The translations under genes were made by a program, and so were the position numbers. Shown here piece by piece: positions 11,531 to 25,888 of a DNA stretch of 64,000 nt (positions are counted from its first letter, which is position 1; every line of letters starts with the position of its first letter). Origin of the DNA: Cranoglanis bouderius (Eukaryota; Chordata; Actinopteri; Siluriformes; Cranoglanididae). The notes under the pieces were generated by a model. The model did no database searches, was not told the DNA's origin, and saw only the letters and a program-made list of their open reading frames with translations. Location: positions 6,315,027-6,379,026 of the forward strand of contig CM042548.1 in assembly GCA_023630585.1 (NCBI GenBank), given 5' to 3'.

Positions 11531-14500
11531 TGATGTCACAGTATATCTGAATTCGCCCTAATGTAAGAATGCTTCACTGCAGGTTTCATTAATTTACTGT
11601 TTATTCTGTGGCTGTTCACACTAATTTAATCCCATCTTAAAACTGTACTGGATCATACAAATTCTTTCTGCTATCAGCTCTTGAAACCATGTTGCATATC
11701 AGGAGAACTTGACATCTGACATCATCTGTTATTTGTTTTGATCCCAGTAAAGCAGAAAGGGATCATGCTGGCATAGCATGAACCACCCCTCAATGCATTA
11801 TTGCTACAGCAAAGGACGTATTGTGATTGTAATGTGATTGTCATTGGAATCTGTGACTCCTCACACCTATTACTGTCTTTCAATGTTTTTGGTGTTGTTT
11901 TTGCCATGTGACAGTCAGTCTGGACATGTGCCCATAGGAAGTCAGACTGTGCATCAACTGGTCACGAAACACAATAGAGATTACTGTGCAGTGCGTCACA
12001 ACAGCTACATTTCAATCACATCAGCCTAAAAAATGACATTGTTTTGTGACCACAGTGGAGGAGTATGTGTGTTTCTCCAAACAGTTGCTTCCCCTAGAAT
12101 CATGGCAGCCAATATGAGTATGAGGAAAATGACTTTTCCTTTTGTGATAGGGTAAACACTTGAGGAAAGCTCAGCTAACGGATTTATAAACAATGGATGG
12201 ACTCAAATGGCTGCCTTCTCTGGTCTGATAGCAGACTGAGGTCAAATATTTTCCTAGGAAAAATAGCTCAACTCGTTTGTACAGAGCAAAATCAACAGTG
12301 TTAAACACCTACTGTACTAATGTAACCTTTATAGTGTTCATTTATGCCTGAGTGGCCTGTAGGTGTTTGATCCTCACTTTGAACTTTAACGTTTCTCTAA
12401 AGGGGTTATATGTTTATGTACTGATTAACTTGTGTTTGCTGAGCTCACACAAGGAAAACCTGCGTGTGCTTATGTTTCCTGGTTGTGTAATGTCTATGCC
12501 ATATGCCATGGGCCTTAAATAGTAATTCCTTTGCATCCAAGAGATCATGTATGAAGAGTCACGAGATCCCCTACAGTGGCCATTCCCATTTGAATTTGAC
12601 CAACTCAGGGTTAGTGTACATGATAAACTGCAGCCTCTATGTCCCATGTCTCTTACTTGATAATGAGTTACAGACCTTAAACTGCTTCTATCAGGGTGGA
12701 AACAGAGAAAGGGCATCACACTCTTGTTCCTGTTGCTTGTCATGGGGTGAAAAGAGCATGCCAGAGAACTGCAACTGGTGTCATATCTAAGTCCTGCGGG
12801 TGATAAAGATGTGGGATTGTGCAGTAAACGCCTGAAAGTGGAGTCTATTATTTCAGGAAATAACACTGCATAACAATAAGATTTTTCATTGTTATGTGCA
12901 CTCAGGGTCCTTGTGTCCTTTCCCTCTTGCTGGAAGTGAAGGTCACCTCGGCGCTGCCTCAAAATATTTTCCAGCACTTTGCTGAACGGGACAGCATGCT
13001 GGTGTGTGTTTGATTTACATAGCTAGATTTCTGTTTGTTTATGCTGATTTATTTCGTAATTTGAGATTTGTCCACACTCTCCGAGTGTTTAGATAGTAGT
13101 TGATTTACATCTTAGGAATTTAATCATTGAGGCAGCATGCTTAAGTCTTGGGTAAAACATTAGTGACAGGCTACAGACCAGAATTTGGTATCTGGACTGT
13201 TAGAATAAAACACATACAAGGCAAAGGGTTAAGAGAACTAAAATGCTACACCTTACACGACAGCTGTTTTACTGCATTATGACCTATTTACGCTATACCC
13301 TGCCACCAATGTTTGTGTACACGTATACGTATGTTAGTATAGTTTACTAGGAACATTATTCTTTGAAGAGGAAGGTGTTGTAGGTGTCATATTGGCATGT
13401 AAATACTAACTGTTTAGCCTCTGCAAGGTCTTTGTTTTGTATTCAAATTTAAAGAAATTATACGAAACAATACAAAAATACAAATAAAAAAAGGAATATA
13501 GCTAAATATAATAGGTTCAAAAATATACATGAAATATACTAATATATTTCTGACAATTCCATGATTTTAAGACCCTCAATAAGCTTAAAGCAGATTTCTT
13601 GACATCAATACGTTTAAGCAATATTTTACTTCTCACATGCATACGTTGGCAGGAAAGTCAGATAGAAGACATTCCAACCAAGGCCTTTATGTCACATGGT
13701 ATATTACACCGTTCTGTGTACTGATTAACATGAAAGATACAACGAAATTTACCTTTCTCTGTATTTCAGTTGTGGAATGAGACAAGAGGGGATGCTTCAA
13801 TCATAGCCAGTTAAAAATAATTTCAATGAGCCAAAGGAAATGCCCTCTAATCGTGCCATCACCCCTTGCTGAAATAAGGGTAATATTAAGTGCCCTGAGA
13901 GCACAAGGCCTGACGGAGTAGTCTTCCGCTACCCTGCTCGTTCAGCCTAAAGTGATGACCAGTGCAGAAATAAAAGGGTTATCCTTTATTCATGCTCAGT
14001 AGAGCTGGTAGCACCCTGGTGCTGCTGGATGCACTAAGGGCATCTGTCATAGCTGGAAGGATGAGCACCGGTTTGACGTCATAGAGTTGCCCTTTTGCAG
14101 TCAGGGGTGCAGTTTATAGCTAATTTTTTTCAAAGATTGTTGCGGAAATTGTCACTCAGTAACAACTTAATTTGTGGTTTCGAGGAAGGGGATATTATTA
14201 CACATCCTTCTGCTGCCCCACAATTCTCATTATGCATTTGAAGTTGGCAGTGATTTTGCTTAGTGATATATCTTTCACATGTTTTTTCACCACAATCTTC
14301 TGGTAATTAAATCAATGTTATCGTAAAGCTATAAATATATTACTTTCAGACCATTTCCAACAACACTTCTCCCTGTGACAGAATTTCCTCAGCTATCAGC
14401 TGCACAGCAGACTAATGCCTTCAGCAGTCTTAGGTAAATGACTGATAAACTGTATATGATCAGAGATATAATCAGTAATTTCATATTATTATTTAGATTA

Positions 14501-16980
14501 TTATATTAATTATTTAAGAAGTGTAATCTAATCATTTTCCCCCACTACTTGTGATCTACAGTAACTGGTTCATTTGGTTTCATTATACTTCTGTGCAAAA
14601 TAATCTTTCACTCTTTTAAGGAACGTCCGAAAGGAACGAGGCAAATAAAGTGCTTCTTTACATGCAATGATGACAGTCTCATCTTTATTCTTAAATGCAT
14701 CAGGTATGCTATATTGAATAATGATGAGTACAGAAAAATGACACTCCTTTCATTAGAACAACACTGCAAGCTAACAGGTTTCAGCTAAAAGTACTGCAGC
14801 TTTGTGATCCTTTATTTATGTACCTATTGCGCGTCTTCATCTCAGTCATATAGTAGGAAATATTATACAGTTTTTATGCACAGTAAGTAAATAGTGAATT
14901 AATATACTGTAATTCGTTGACCTTCCAAAATCAAGCATTCCATAAAACAGTAGGTGTAATCTAATATAATTGATTTTCATGTATCCTACACTTTTCACCA
15001 CTCTTTTGTAGGGCTCTACGTAGAATATTTAAGGGTTTGGCCAGAGGGACAACCGAAGAACTCTTAAGTTTATTTGATTTTTTTTTTTTCTATCAGTGTC
15101 CTCTGATTATGAACAAAGAACCTGAGTTTTGTGTTCAGTTTTTTTGTAATTGTTATATAATTCAGATACATCTTTTTTGTTACTACCCTTCACTATACAA
15201 GCGTAGTTTACGAAAAAAAAAAAAAAAGACTCTAATATCTGTAAGTATGATATGTATAAGCATGATATTTGTGCATATGTGCTGGTCGTTTGTAATTATT
15301 ACGCTGGCCATGTTATCTGCACAGATGTATCATCATCATAAGCATGATCGTGTAAACATGTGGAGATTACATAGTTACAGATGGACTGTTATGACTCACC
15401 CAATCATAAGGCAGATTGACTCAGTAGATGCAGGGAAAATGTTCAGACCTTAGTCATCTTTTACATCACAGACTAACTAACTAACTAACTAACTCACTAA
15501 CTCAACTACCGTTAAAAGATCATCACTGTCCAGACAGCGTTTCAGATAAAATAGCAGTGAACACAAACATCAGTGTGATAGAAAGCCTTCCTGACATGTG
15601 TCATTCGTTGATGTCTTGGTGCCTGAAAACAATGAACTATTCTATTTTACCAACACACCAACTAATACAAATCTAATTCAGCTGGAATACAGACACGGAA
15701 CAAAGTTTCACATTGTCAGTTGTGAAAGCCAGTGACAGCACAGTAATAGCAGAAAGTCCCCAAAATTTTGTTCTTACCTTAATCAATTGGTACAGTGGTT
15801 TGTGTCTAATAGTCTCAAAGCTGCAACATTCCGAAGCCTCGTAGGTGTCTATCTGAGTGTATGTCAGTATACCATATAGTGGTGGTTAATACCAGAGTGA
15901 CGAACTATATGAGTGTGTCTGTCCCAAGCAAAGTCACGGGAGCCTGGGGGTGGCTGTGGTCACTTCCTGAGCTGTTTTGCAGTGCAAAGCTGATGCTTTT
16001 TCCTCAGGAAGCCGGCCATCCCCTTTCCTTCTTACCAACCAACAAATCCCCCTCCCTCCGACTCCCCAACCCTCCCCAGGGCGCTGACAGCTTAGGCACT
16101 CTGATAATACTAATTAGTCTGGGAATACAGGGAAAAGTGCATCAAATGGTTGCCCTTTTTGAAGTGCTGCATGTTTTTCTTATTTTGTTTATTTACAGTC
16201 TCGTACCAGTGGCCTTGATGGATAAGGAAAGTTTGCATTAAAGACGACTTACCAACCTAAATGTAATACAGTGGAGGGAAGTAGAGTTGAATGGAGGCAA
16301 AGCTGGAGATTGTTTCGGAGTCCTCTGGCCTGTTTCAGACCCCTTTTGTTTGCCCAAGTGTTTGTTGACGCTTGTCCCCAAAGCAAGCCTCCTGTGTCTG
16401 AAGGTGCTTTCCCACTGTCCCACTGGCAACATAGGCCTGACATGAGCCACTGGCCTACAGCATGATTGGGTGGTGGGTTAAAAGCCGGGGTCACTGGGTG
16501 CACCTGCACTTTCTTTACAGGAGGTCTTTTGTTTGTTTTTCCACAGTAAGACACATTGGTGTATTCGATTCCCAGATCTATAGATCCAGTGCTCTGGATG
16601 TCAGGGAGTTATTTTTATTCATAAACTCATATGAATTAATATAGCTTTCTGTTTCAAAGGTTTAGCAGAATATGCCATTTTAATTATAAGCTTGGGCTTA
16701 TTCTTGATAATGGCTTAATACTCAATTACTTTCACGGTGGTAAATACAAATGTGAACTCTAAAAATGTGAATTGTTACACAGATAAATAATATTAAATTA
16801 TATAAATAATTTTGCTCTGCAATGGTTCAAAATATCCAAAAACCTGTCAGAAACCAGGTTGTGTAAATACACTCATACTATAAAATGGTTCTTCCAGGGT
16901 CCACATGATTTTATTTTAAGTGTTACTTTCAATTTTACTTTAAGGGTTCTAGATTAAACCTTAGTGTAATAGAAATACTG
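11531..16980. other. No gene recognised
   Basis: The longest open frame (12414-12977, minus, 187 codons) has no recognisable domain. A G+C-richer block at 15.93-16.53 kb stands out from the AT-rich surroundings but has no splice-bounded frame. An (ACTA)n-type run lies at 15473-15502. Confidence 0.45.
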
Positions 16981-17280
16981 GTGACACAGAGGGTAGCATT
17001 GCTGTCTCAAAGGTCCAGGGCCCCTGGTTTGATCCTAAGCTTGGGTTACTGTCTGTTGAGTTTCTCAGCAAAGCCCAGATTTGAAGCCCATAGAACATCT
17101 GTGGAGAGCCCTGAAGACAGGGCAGTTCGCAGATGCTCCCCATCCAATGTGATTGAGCTTGAGAGGATTTGCCAGGAAGAATGGGAGAAACAGCCCAAAT
17201 CCGCATGTGCAAAACTTGTACAGACTTATCCAAGAAGACTTCATACTTCTACAAAGTTCTGAATAAAGGGTCTGGATGCT
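16981..17280 (+). mobile_element. Tc1-like transposase 3' fragment in repeat debris
   Basis: The stretch from 'cccagatttgaagcccatagaac' reads as the catalytic-domain end of a Tc1 transposase (PDLNPIEHLW-type region, then the KEEW-like helix), with stops and shifts. The first 70 bases resemble another dispersed repeat ('gggtagcattgctgtctcaaaggtccagg'). No terminal repeat was found, so it is a truncated relic. Confidence 0.65.
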
Positions 17281-17376
17281 TATCTTAAATCATTTCAGTA
17301 TGGGTTTTTTTGTTTTTGTTTTTTTTGTTTTTGTTGCAGACTGATGGCCAAAGTCTATTTAATCCTTTTCAAATTA

Positions 17377-17890
17377 CTAACCCCATTTCCATAAAAGTTG
17401 GGATTTTTCTAAAATGCAATAAAAACAAGTTATTTGTCAAGTCTCTCGAAATTTTAATTAACTGACAAACGTACAAAGAAAGAATATTCAATGTTTTCAC
17501 TGACCAACTTAATTGTATTTTGTAAATATAAACAAATTTAGAATTTGGTGCCTTCAACACCCCAAAAAGTTGGGACATGGGCATGCCCAATCCTGATACC
17601 CTCCCCTGTTACCAATTAACCTGATCCTCCAAAATGGTGTTACTTGAATATTCTATAAACTTTTAAGTCTTATTTTGCCTCTGTCCCAACTTTTTTTTTG
17701 AGTGTGTTGAAAGTATCACATTCTAAATTTGGTTATATTTACAAAATACAACTAAGTTGTTCAGTGAAAACATTGAATATCTTTTCTTTGTACTTTTGTC
17801 AGTTAATTAAAGTTTCAGGAGTCTTGACAAATCACAGATTTTTGTTTTTATTGCATTTTAGAAAAAAAACTTTTCTGGAAATGGGGTTAG
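17377..17890. mobile_element. Internally deleted Tc1/mariner element
   Basis: 514 bp between TA dinucleotides (17375-17376 and 17891-17892). Both ends carry the same inverted terminal repeat of about 200 bp, outer end CTAACCCC, as the long element at 20.25 kb. The centre keeps only a short block ('gcccaatcctgatacc') that also lies inside the long element, so the transposase has been deleted. It would depend on transposase made elsewhere. Confidence 0.88.
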
Positions 17891-20253
17891 TAAATGTATA
17901 ACACAGTAATGTATACACTGAAGGGGTCTGAGTACTTTCTAAAGCCACTGTATATGTAACTGATTCAATGAATAGCATTGTGGAACCTTCCCACCTTTAA
18001 GGGTGATGCTAATCATGTAGAAAAAAAGTGTAAAGTGATGCCCACTTAGCAGAAAGTTCGCTGCCACAAGAAGGTATCCAGGTGATAGTCACAGCCCCTG
18101 GTGATCAGAAGGGGTGAAACAGAACTTTGAGGGGAAACATGCGTCACAATGTGTGTAATACAATAAATACATGGGACATCTAATTTCTTAAGATACATTT
18201 TGTACCTTTGGTGCCCTCTGTTGATTCTCTAAGAAACTGTAGGACAGTAAGAAATGTATTATTTGTATTCATTTTGACAACAATAGCCACATCTTAATAA
18301 GTGCATGCCTTTATATAAATAGCATAAGTGTTTCAAACGACTATCTTTGTAAAATCTCACTGATATAATGATCTGCTATAAAGAAAGTATGAAAGAAGGC
18401 ATTCTACATTCTACAAATCATAAACTGAGACTTAAAGTCTTTTATTTAAAACAGAAACCTCTGACAGTTTTAACAAACAAACATACCAAATTTACAATAT
18501 TATCTAAAACTAACCCTTTAAAAGAGACTAATAAAGTCGGTAGAATCCTGAGGATGTTACATCAAACACTAAAATAATGGGCCTGCTATAAGATCGAGGA
18601 ATGCTATGATCCTAAAACATAAAATAGCAAAGCTAAATCTCACTTGTAATTTCCTCCAAAGACCAAAAGCTGGTCTTATCAGTTAGCATATTATCAATTA
18701 AACATCTGTGCAATCAAGAACTTCAGTTAATCTTGACATCAAACATCCGAAAGGGGGGATATGTGATGTCAGTGACTGAACATGGCATGGCTGTTGGAAG
18801 GCTATGGTAACTCAAATAATTACTCTTTACAACCACGGTGAGCTGAAAAGCATCTCAGAATGCAAAACACACTGAAGACCACACTGGGTTCCACTCCTGT
18901 TAGCCAAGAACAGGAATTTGAGGCTACAGTTAAAAAGATTGGAAAAAGACCAGGAGAGTGATATGAGTGTGATCTCAAGCAGCTTATCATGTAGAAGTAG
19001 CAGCAGCCAATAAATGAATACCTCATGACTTCATTAAGAAAGCAAACCTTCAGCAGAGCTTTGTGTAAATAGATAAGTAAAATGTATTGTATTGTACATG
19101 CGTATGTGAATTAAAATGTAACACTGACATTGACCACCTTAAAATGCATGTAAATCATATTAAATTTAATGAAACTTTATGATTTTATTTGCCTCTTCTT
19201 GACAAAGTAATATTAATAAGAATATGGCAACATGTTAGACCAGTGGGTAGCACTGCCGGCTCACAGCTCCAGTTTACTGCCTGTGTGGAGGATCGCATGT
19301 TCTCTCCTTCACATGGCTTTTCCTCTGGGTTCTCCGGTTTCCTCCCTCCTCCGAAAAAAACAGATTGGAAGGTGGACTGGCTACTCTATATGCCTCATAC
19401 TCTGGCTACCGAAGAGGAATGAAATAGTAATAATAATAAATCAATCAGGACAAACAAAGTAGTCATAAAGACTTTAAATACACATTAAAATGAAACATAT
19501 TAAATAAAAATCTTTGGTCCTGCACAGTAAAATCACCATGATCGAACCAGCATTTACAGTTTCCCTTTGAGACAAGATCTCAGGTGAGCACAGAGTTACT
19601 TATGGGTTGTATAACTTAAAACATTACATTATGAACATTACATTACATTATGACAGGAGCCATTCAAGAGCTCGGAATGATAAGGGTCTATGTAACATTT
19701 CTATCATTTTAAAATGTTGAGCCATAAAGTTTTGAATACCCATAAGATCAAACATAAATTAGTTCATATTTTTGTATGAAACCTTCTCACATGCTGTATA
19801 TTCATTTGCATGTAATTAAAATTTATAGATTGTATATATTTATAACTCATTTATGCATTCAAAATAAGACACCTATAATTCCAAGGTCTCATATTATAGA
19901 GTCTACAAAACCAAAGGTCCCACATGGCATAGAAACTACAGTGGTTACCACAAGAAGCGGAAAAGTCTCACAACTCATACAGGGACCATATGAAGAAAGT
20001 GTGTACAAACCACTTAAACCTTCAAAAATTTACTAGAAAAGAGCTGAAAACTGCTCATAGAAAAAAACAATTCTCATTCTTATTTACTTGTGAAACTTGG
20101 TTTATACAACCAGGCATTAATTGTCAGGTTAAAAGTCAATAAATAGATGTGTGTGTATCTGTATTGTAGGCTGTATTGAGTGCTGAATTAGTTCATCTGG
20201 ATGCTCTTCATGCATTTCAGTTGTGGTCCGTGTTAAAATTACAACACAAACTA
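17891..20253. other. No gene; dispersed-repeat debris
   Basis: AT-rich. At 19230-19410 a repeat fragment begins 'agaccagtgggtagcactgccggctcacagctcc', related to the repeat at 55.09 kb. No exon was recognised. Confidence 0.45.
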
Positions 20254-21810
20254 CTAACCCCAGAAAAGTTGGGATTTTTTCTAAAATGCAATAAAAACAA
20301 AAATCTGTGATTTGTCAAGTATCTTGAAACTTTAATTAACTGACAAAAGTACAAAGAAAAGATATTCAATGTTTTCACCGACCAACTTAATCGTATTTTG
20401 TAAATATAAACAGATTTAGTATTTGATGCCTTCAACACACTCAAAAAAAGTTGGGACAGAGGCATGTTTACCACTGTGTTACATCACCCTTCCTTTTAAT
20501 TACACTATTAATTGTTTGGGAACTGAGGATACTAATTGTTGCAGTTTTGCAAGTGGAATTTTTTCCCATTCTTGCTTGATACAAGACTTTAGCTGCTCAA
20601 CAGTCCTTGGTCGCCATTGTTTGATTCTCCTCTTCATGATGCGCCATAGGAGACAGATCTGGACTGCTGGCAGGCTAGTCAAGCACACGCACTCTGTGTC
20701 TACGAAGCCACGCTGTTGTAGCATGTGCAGAATGAGGCCTGGCATTGTCCTGCTGAAATAACCATGGACTTCCTGGGAAAAGACGTTGTCTTGATGGCAG
20801 CATATGTCTCTCTAAAATCCCAATATACACCTCTGCGTCAATGGTACCTTCACACATATGCAAGTCACCCATGCCGTGGGCACTGATGCACCCCCATACC
20901 ATCACAGATGCTGGCTTTTGCACCTTTCACTTATAACAGTCTGGGTGGTCTTTTTCATCTTTGGCACAGAGAACTAGACATTTGTTTTTCCCGAAAACAA
21001 GCTGAAACGTGGAGTCATCTGACTGCAGTTAGGGTTAGGGTTTCCACTGCCTTTCAGTCCATCTGAGATGAGCTCAGGCCCAGAGAACTCGCCGGCGTTT
21101 CTGCATAGAGTTGATGTGTGGCTTCCTCCTTGAGTAATAGAGTTTTGGGTTGCATTTCTGGATGCAGCGGCGGACTGTGTAAAGTGACAACGGTTTTCCG
21201 AAGTACTCCCGAGCCCATGTGGTTATATTTATCACAGTAGCATGATGATTTCTCAGGCAATGCCGCCTGAGGGCTTGAAAGTCACACACATTCAACAGTG
21301 GTTTACGCTATGAGATTTCTCCGGATTACCTGAATCTTTTCACAATATTATGCACTGTAGATGGTGAAAGACCTCAATTCTTTTGCAATGTTCTTTTTGA
21401 ACTGACTGACAATTCCTCACAAAGTTTGGCACAAAGTGGTGAGCCACGACCCATCCTTGCTTGCAAAGACTGAGCTTTTGGTGGATGCTCCTTTTATGCC
21501 CAATCCTGATACCCTCCCGTTACCAATTAACTTGATCCTCCAAAAGGGTGTTACTTGAATATTCTATAAACTTTTAAGTCTTATTTTGTCTCTGTCCCAA
21601 CTTTTTTTTGGAGTGTGTTGAAGGTAGTGTTTAGTGTTCTAAATTTGTTTATATTTACAAAATACAATTAAGTTGGTCAGTGAAAACATTGAATATCTTT
21701 TCTTTGTACTTTTGTCAGTTAATTAAAGTTTCAAGAGACTTGAAAAATCACAGATGTTTGTTTTTATTGCATTTTAGAAAAAATCCCAACTTTTCTGGAA
21801 ATGGGGTTAG
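20254..21810 (-). mobile_element. Tc1/mariner transposon, degraded transposase on minus strand
   Basis: 1557 bp flanked by TA (20252-20253 and 21811-21812), with inverted terminal repeats of about 210 bp ending CTAACCCC / GGGGTTAG. Minus-strand frames give transposase pieces: an N-terminal HTH-type part (about 21295-21074), the central part with VMVWGCIS and FQQDNARPHSA (20923-20675), and a C-terminal piece (20745-20500). They lie in different frames, so the enzyme is broken. The right end is 70 bp past the ppp1r14a stop codon. Confidence 0.9.
21763..21768 (-). promoter_or_regulatory. Candidate ppp1r14a polyadenylation signal (AATAAA)
   Basis: This is the first AATAAA downstream of the ppp1r14a stop on the minus strand, 112 bases away. 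It lies in GCAATAAAAACA within the Tc1 terminal repeat. Confidence 0.45.
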
Positions 21811-21879
21811 TAAACAGTCGTGGTTCAGTTAAACAGGAAAAGGTCTGTCCATACAAGCAGGGGGCACTGTCAGTGCATC

Positions 21880-22014
21880 TTAAAGTATTTCAGAATTGGC
21901 AGAGTTTTGGCGATTGGGGAAGATGTGGAGCTGAGGATGCTCAATGCCATCATTGTGGAGGTCTTCCTGTTTCTGCAGCCCGTGTAGCTTCAGGACAAGC
22001 TCCTTAATAAATAC
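21880..22014 (-). CDS. ppp1r14a: ppp1r14a exon 4 with stop codon
   Basis: Begins VFIKELVLKLHGL after the acceptor CCCATGTCAG and ends NSANSEIL then TAA (21882-21880). The first half is conserved; the tail is variable, as in other PPP1R14 proteins. Confidence 0.93.
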   Translation of the reverse strand, partial: VFIKELVLKLHGLQKQEDLHNDGIEHPQLHIFPNRQNSANSEIL

Positions 22015-23846
22015 CTGACATGGGAAAAAAAGAGCGAAACACAATGTAATGCTAGGAAACAGTTTAAGGAAGTGGCATGTTTTCAGAATCAGTCACCAAT
22101 AATCACTGAGGCACTACTTTTGTATTACCTGTCAGCAGAAATTATTAATTACACTCTTTTGAGTGACCAATGATTTAAAAAATATATGCTATTTGACAGA
22201 TATAAGAGAATGTTACACTGATTTAATCGCCTTTCTAGCAGTGTGTTCACTGCTCCATTTAGCTCCATCGTGGTCAAAAATGGGGACTGCCACAGGTGCT
22301 AATAGAGGTCCATTGGGGAACAAATCATGCTGCCCCCATGCTCAATCTATTAACATCAATTAAAATCTAGTAGCATTTTCTAAGACAGATTAGGGTAATT
22401 TAAAAATTGTTTTTATAGCAAATAATAATAATTAAATTTTATACATTTCCAAAGGCAAAAAAAATCTAAACATAAGTGCATACAATGTGTCTATGATGTA
22501 CAGAACCATTTCTATTGTAAGTTATGCTGCAAAGATTGGGAAAGGGGAGCTTTGTGGATTTATGGAAGTATTAGAAATGTTTATGCACCATGGTAACCTT
22601 GTTTCTCATACAAAAAATAGTGACCCTTTTCCAGTGTCTGAATTTTCAGTGTGGTTTTTGAGGTAGTTGGGTTGAAATGTTGGTAAAACCTGGCAACCCT
22701 GGTTCAGGATATTACGTCTTCTGTGTACGATTCATACACTGCGATGGGAAACACACCTGCTGTATCAAACTCAGTTGAAAAAGGGTACATCTAAAACCAC
22801 TCAAAACAAGCTCCTAGACTGTAAACTTGATGACTGTATGCTGTCGACTCTCAGCTGCCTATTACAGGGTTACTCTAGAAATGCACTAGTCAGTAGCCTA
22901 AAGCATAAATCAAGTGTGATAACCTCTCTCCTTAATTTAGTTTGAGGCTACGTAATTATTAATGTCTTGCCCCACCAAAATCTATGGTCATGAGCCAAAG
23001 CTGCACAAATGCCCCTATCCCAGCTGAATCAATTTTAACCCACCATAAGTTTATCCTTAAACTGCAGGATATGATTATGGTAATTATTTCATGACTCCCT
23101 TCTGCACTCAATAAAGCAGTGACAGGACCACAGTCTGAACCAGGAATGGAACCGGCCTAAGAAAATATATGTCATGGTCTGGGAAAACCCATTGGATATT
23201 GCTGTGGCTGAATTCTGCCAAACATCCAAAAATTAAAAATAATTGGGGTTTGACTAAAATTCTACTCTCTAATGTACTTTGACATTCCAGCTTAAAAAAA
23301 CCTCCCAAAAACATAGTTAATGAAAACCATGTAGAAATGTTTTATTTACTTTATAACCTCACATTTGGTTCTGACTCCAGAAATAAGGGGCCATTTTAAC
23401 AAACAAGGCTATCAAAACTTGAGGTCTGTCTGTCTAAAAAAGGTATTTTAATGGCTAACATGCTAGCTAAGCATGCTTCTCTAACACAGTGAATGTCATG
23501 CTTCATGTTTTGGGACATACCAAAACAGACATAAGTCTAATAGTTTCAGTCTATGAAAGGTATAAATATCAAATGTCAAATTATCCGCAATACACAGACA
23601 AACAAAGTTATAATTTTTGAATGCAATAGGGAAATACACCCAACATAACATACTATATAAACAAACGTACAGTTTATACTGTCTGAATAAACGAGCAGTT
23701 TATAATCTTCAGCGCCCCCTGCTGTCTTTGAGACAAATTGCAACAGGCTTTATAATGATCTGTCATACCAGAGTGACTTGAGGGAAAATTTGATATATGT
23801 AAAAGTCATCAACATTTTAGATCACTTTACTCCTGGACTTTGTATC

Positions 23847-23907
<61 letters not shown>

Positions 23908-25825
23908 TGGATTACAGCAGGACATATTGTGTACCAGTGGCACTGTACAGCAGAACACAGGCCAGTTTTGTTATCCACAACAGACCATCGTAACGGGACG
24001 TGTCTGCTACTGCCAGACTGATAGAATCAGAAAATGTATCACACACAAAACAGTTACTTACTTCTGTGTTAGTATTACAAGAATGGAGAATATCCTGTAA
24101 AAAAATAAATAAATAAATAATTAGACATTGAAGCACTTGGTGAATTTTTCAATTTTTCAATTAGGCTTTTCAATCAATAATGTCAGTTGAACAAGGTTGT
24201 ACCTGGAGCCTTTTGGTCCTCTCCTCATCACTCTGCAGGTCCAAAAGCTCATCAATGTTCACCTCCTCTGGCATGTGCTCTTCCTGCAGCGAGAGACAAA
24301 GATTCACAGTGACACACCAACATCACTGAGTAGTGTCCTGTTGCCACAGGGTGAGAGGGAGTGTCATTTTTCTTTATCATCACTCTGTCTCATCCACTGA
24401 AACAGGAAAGTCTTTACTGTTTTAATGTTTTCTGTTTAAAAACTAAACACAATTCCTCTATTTATATTCTCATGTAGAGGTATGGTCAATGTAAAGTGTA
24501 CATCAGCAGTGGAATTAATGTAAAAACTTAAACAAATATTCAACTGCATTAAATAATTAATATAAGCAATTACGTTTCGATTATTTCTCATAATTCAAAT
24601 TTGATGCGAGAAGGAATGTGGAGTAGCCCGTGTTGAAAGACTGTCTTTATACTGTCATTGTACATAGTGCATATAGTATGCTTGAGATAACATAGGTCTA
24701 AAAACAGAATAAATGTTTATATCCTAAAATGTTTACTATAAATTCATCTAAATGGCCTCATTACTGTGCCTTATTAATGTGACTAGTAGTGTATAGTGTA
24801 TTCACTAATTTGTAAGTCACTCTCAATGACGTTTATTAAAAAAGTAATCTTTTACTGCTCATCACATCAGAGCCATGCGTGCCTTATAAAGCTGTCTAGC
24901 AGGCCTTATGAGGACAGTTACATAAGCAGGGCACAAGATGCAGTGACTGAGCCTTAAAGAGCCTGCAGAACGCCATTATCCTACTGCTCAATCCCACAGC
25001 TGTACCACATTACCACAGTCCTATAAAATCTCCATAAGGCAAATGGAGATATGCTAACTCCACCCTTCTTAAAGGCATACATAAACACATGGAGCAGTTT
25101 TCTAAGCTTAATATTGCATGATTTGCTGAAAGGTCAACGGAAAGGCTGACCGATTTCAAGGTTGGTTAATTTATACACGATAATAACAGATTAGATTGTT
25201 TGTCCTGCATTTCAGTTGAATGCACGTGGGCTTGTGACTGAAACTGTGCACACCTCTGTTTGATTTTAAAGCTCACTCCTATAGTGACTGATCCAGGATT
25301 GCTCAACTCAGAAGTAGGCTAAGTGTGATTTCCATTGGAAACCCTTTCAGCAAATCATTCATGTATGTCAAACCTGCATGTCTTTTCCCTTGCTCCCAGG
25401 AATATAGCAAGAAAACCCAAGTATAACCCAGTGGGTCAGACTATTTACATCACACGAGTAAGCACTTTTCCAACCAAAACTCTTGGTACTGAGAAGAAAA
25501 ATAGCACCCCATGCACTTCTTGATGCCAAAACAAAATTATGTGAAACTGGAAATTTTAGGATTAGTGAGTGACACCTGGGGTGGGCAATATGACAAAAAT
25601 ATCATATCATGATATGTGAAGACATTTCTAAAATGCACAATATGTATCACTATATATATATACATATATATATAGGCTTGCTAACAAACTAAACTTTTAC
25701 GTCTGCAATGTCTACATGTCTACATACAACTAATAGTTTGATAATAAATGAAAACACTCAAAGTAAAATACTGCTGAACTTTATTGTGAAAAATAAACAG
25801 CCATGAAAATGTACTGTACTTAAAA

Positions 25826-25888
<63 letters not shown>

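Noticed and set aside
12414..12977. Longest minus-strand frame in the first 20 kb (187 codons)
   Set aside because: No domain, no splice-site support and composition like its surroundings. A chance open frame is the simpler reading.
15037..15453. 138-codon plus-strand frame
   Set aside because: Passes through poly-T and poly-A tracts and has no recognisable protein features.
21026..21041. TTAGGG-like repeats suggesting interstitial telomere sequence
   Set aside because: Only two units, inside a Tc1 element; too short to mean anything.
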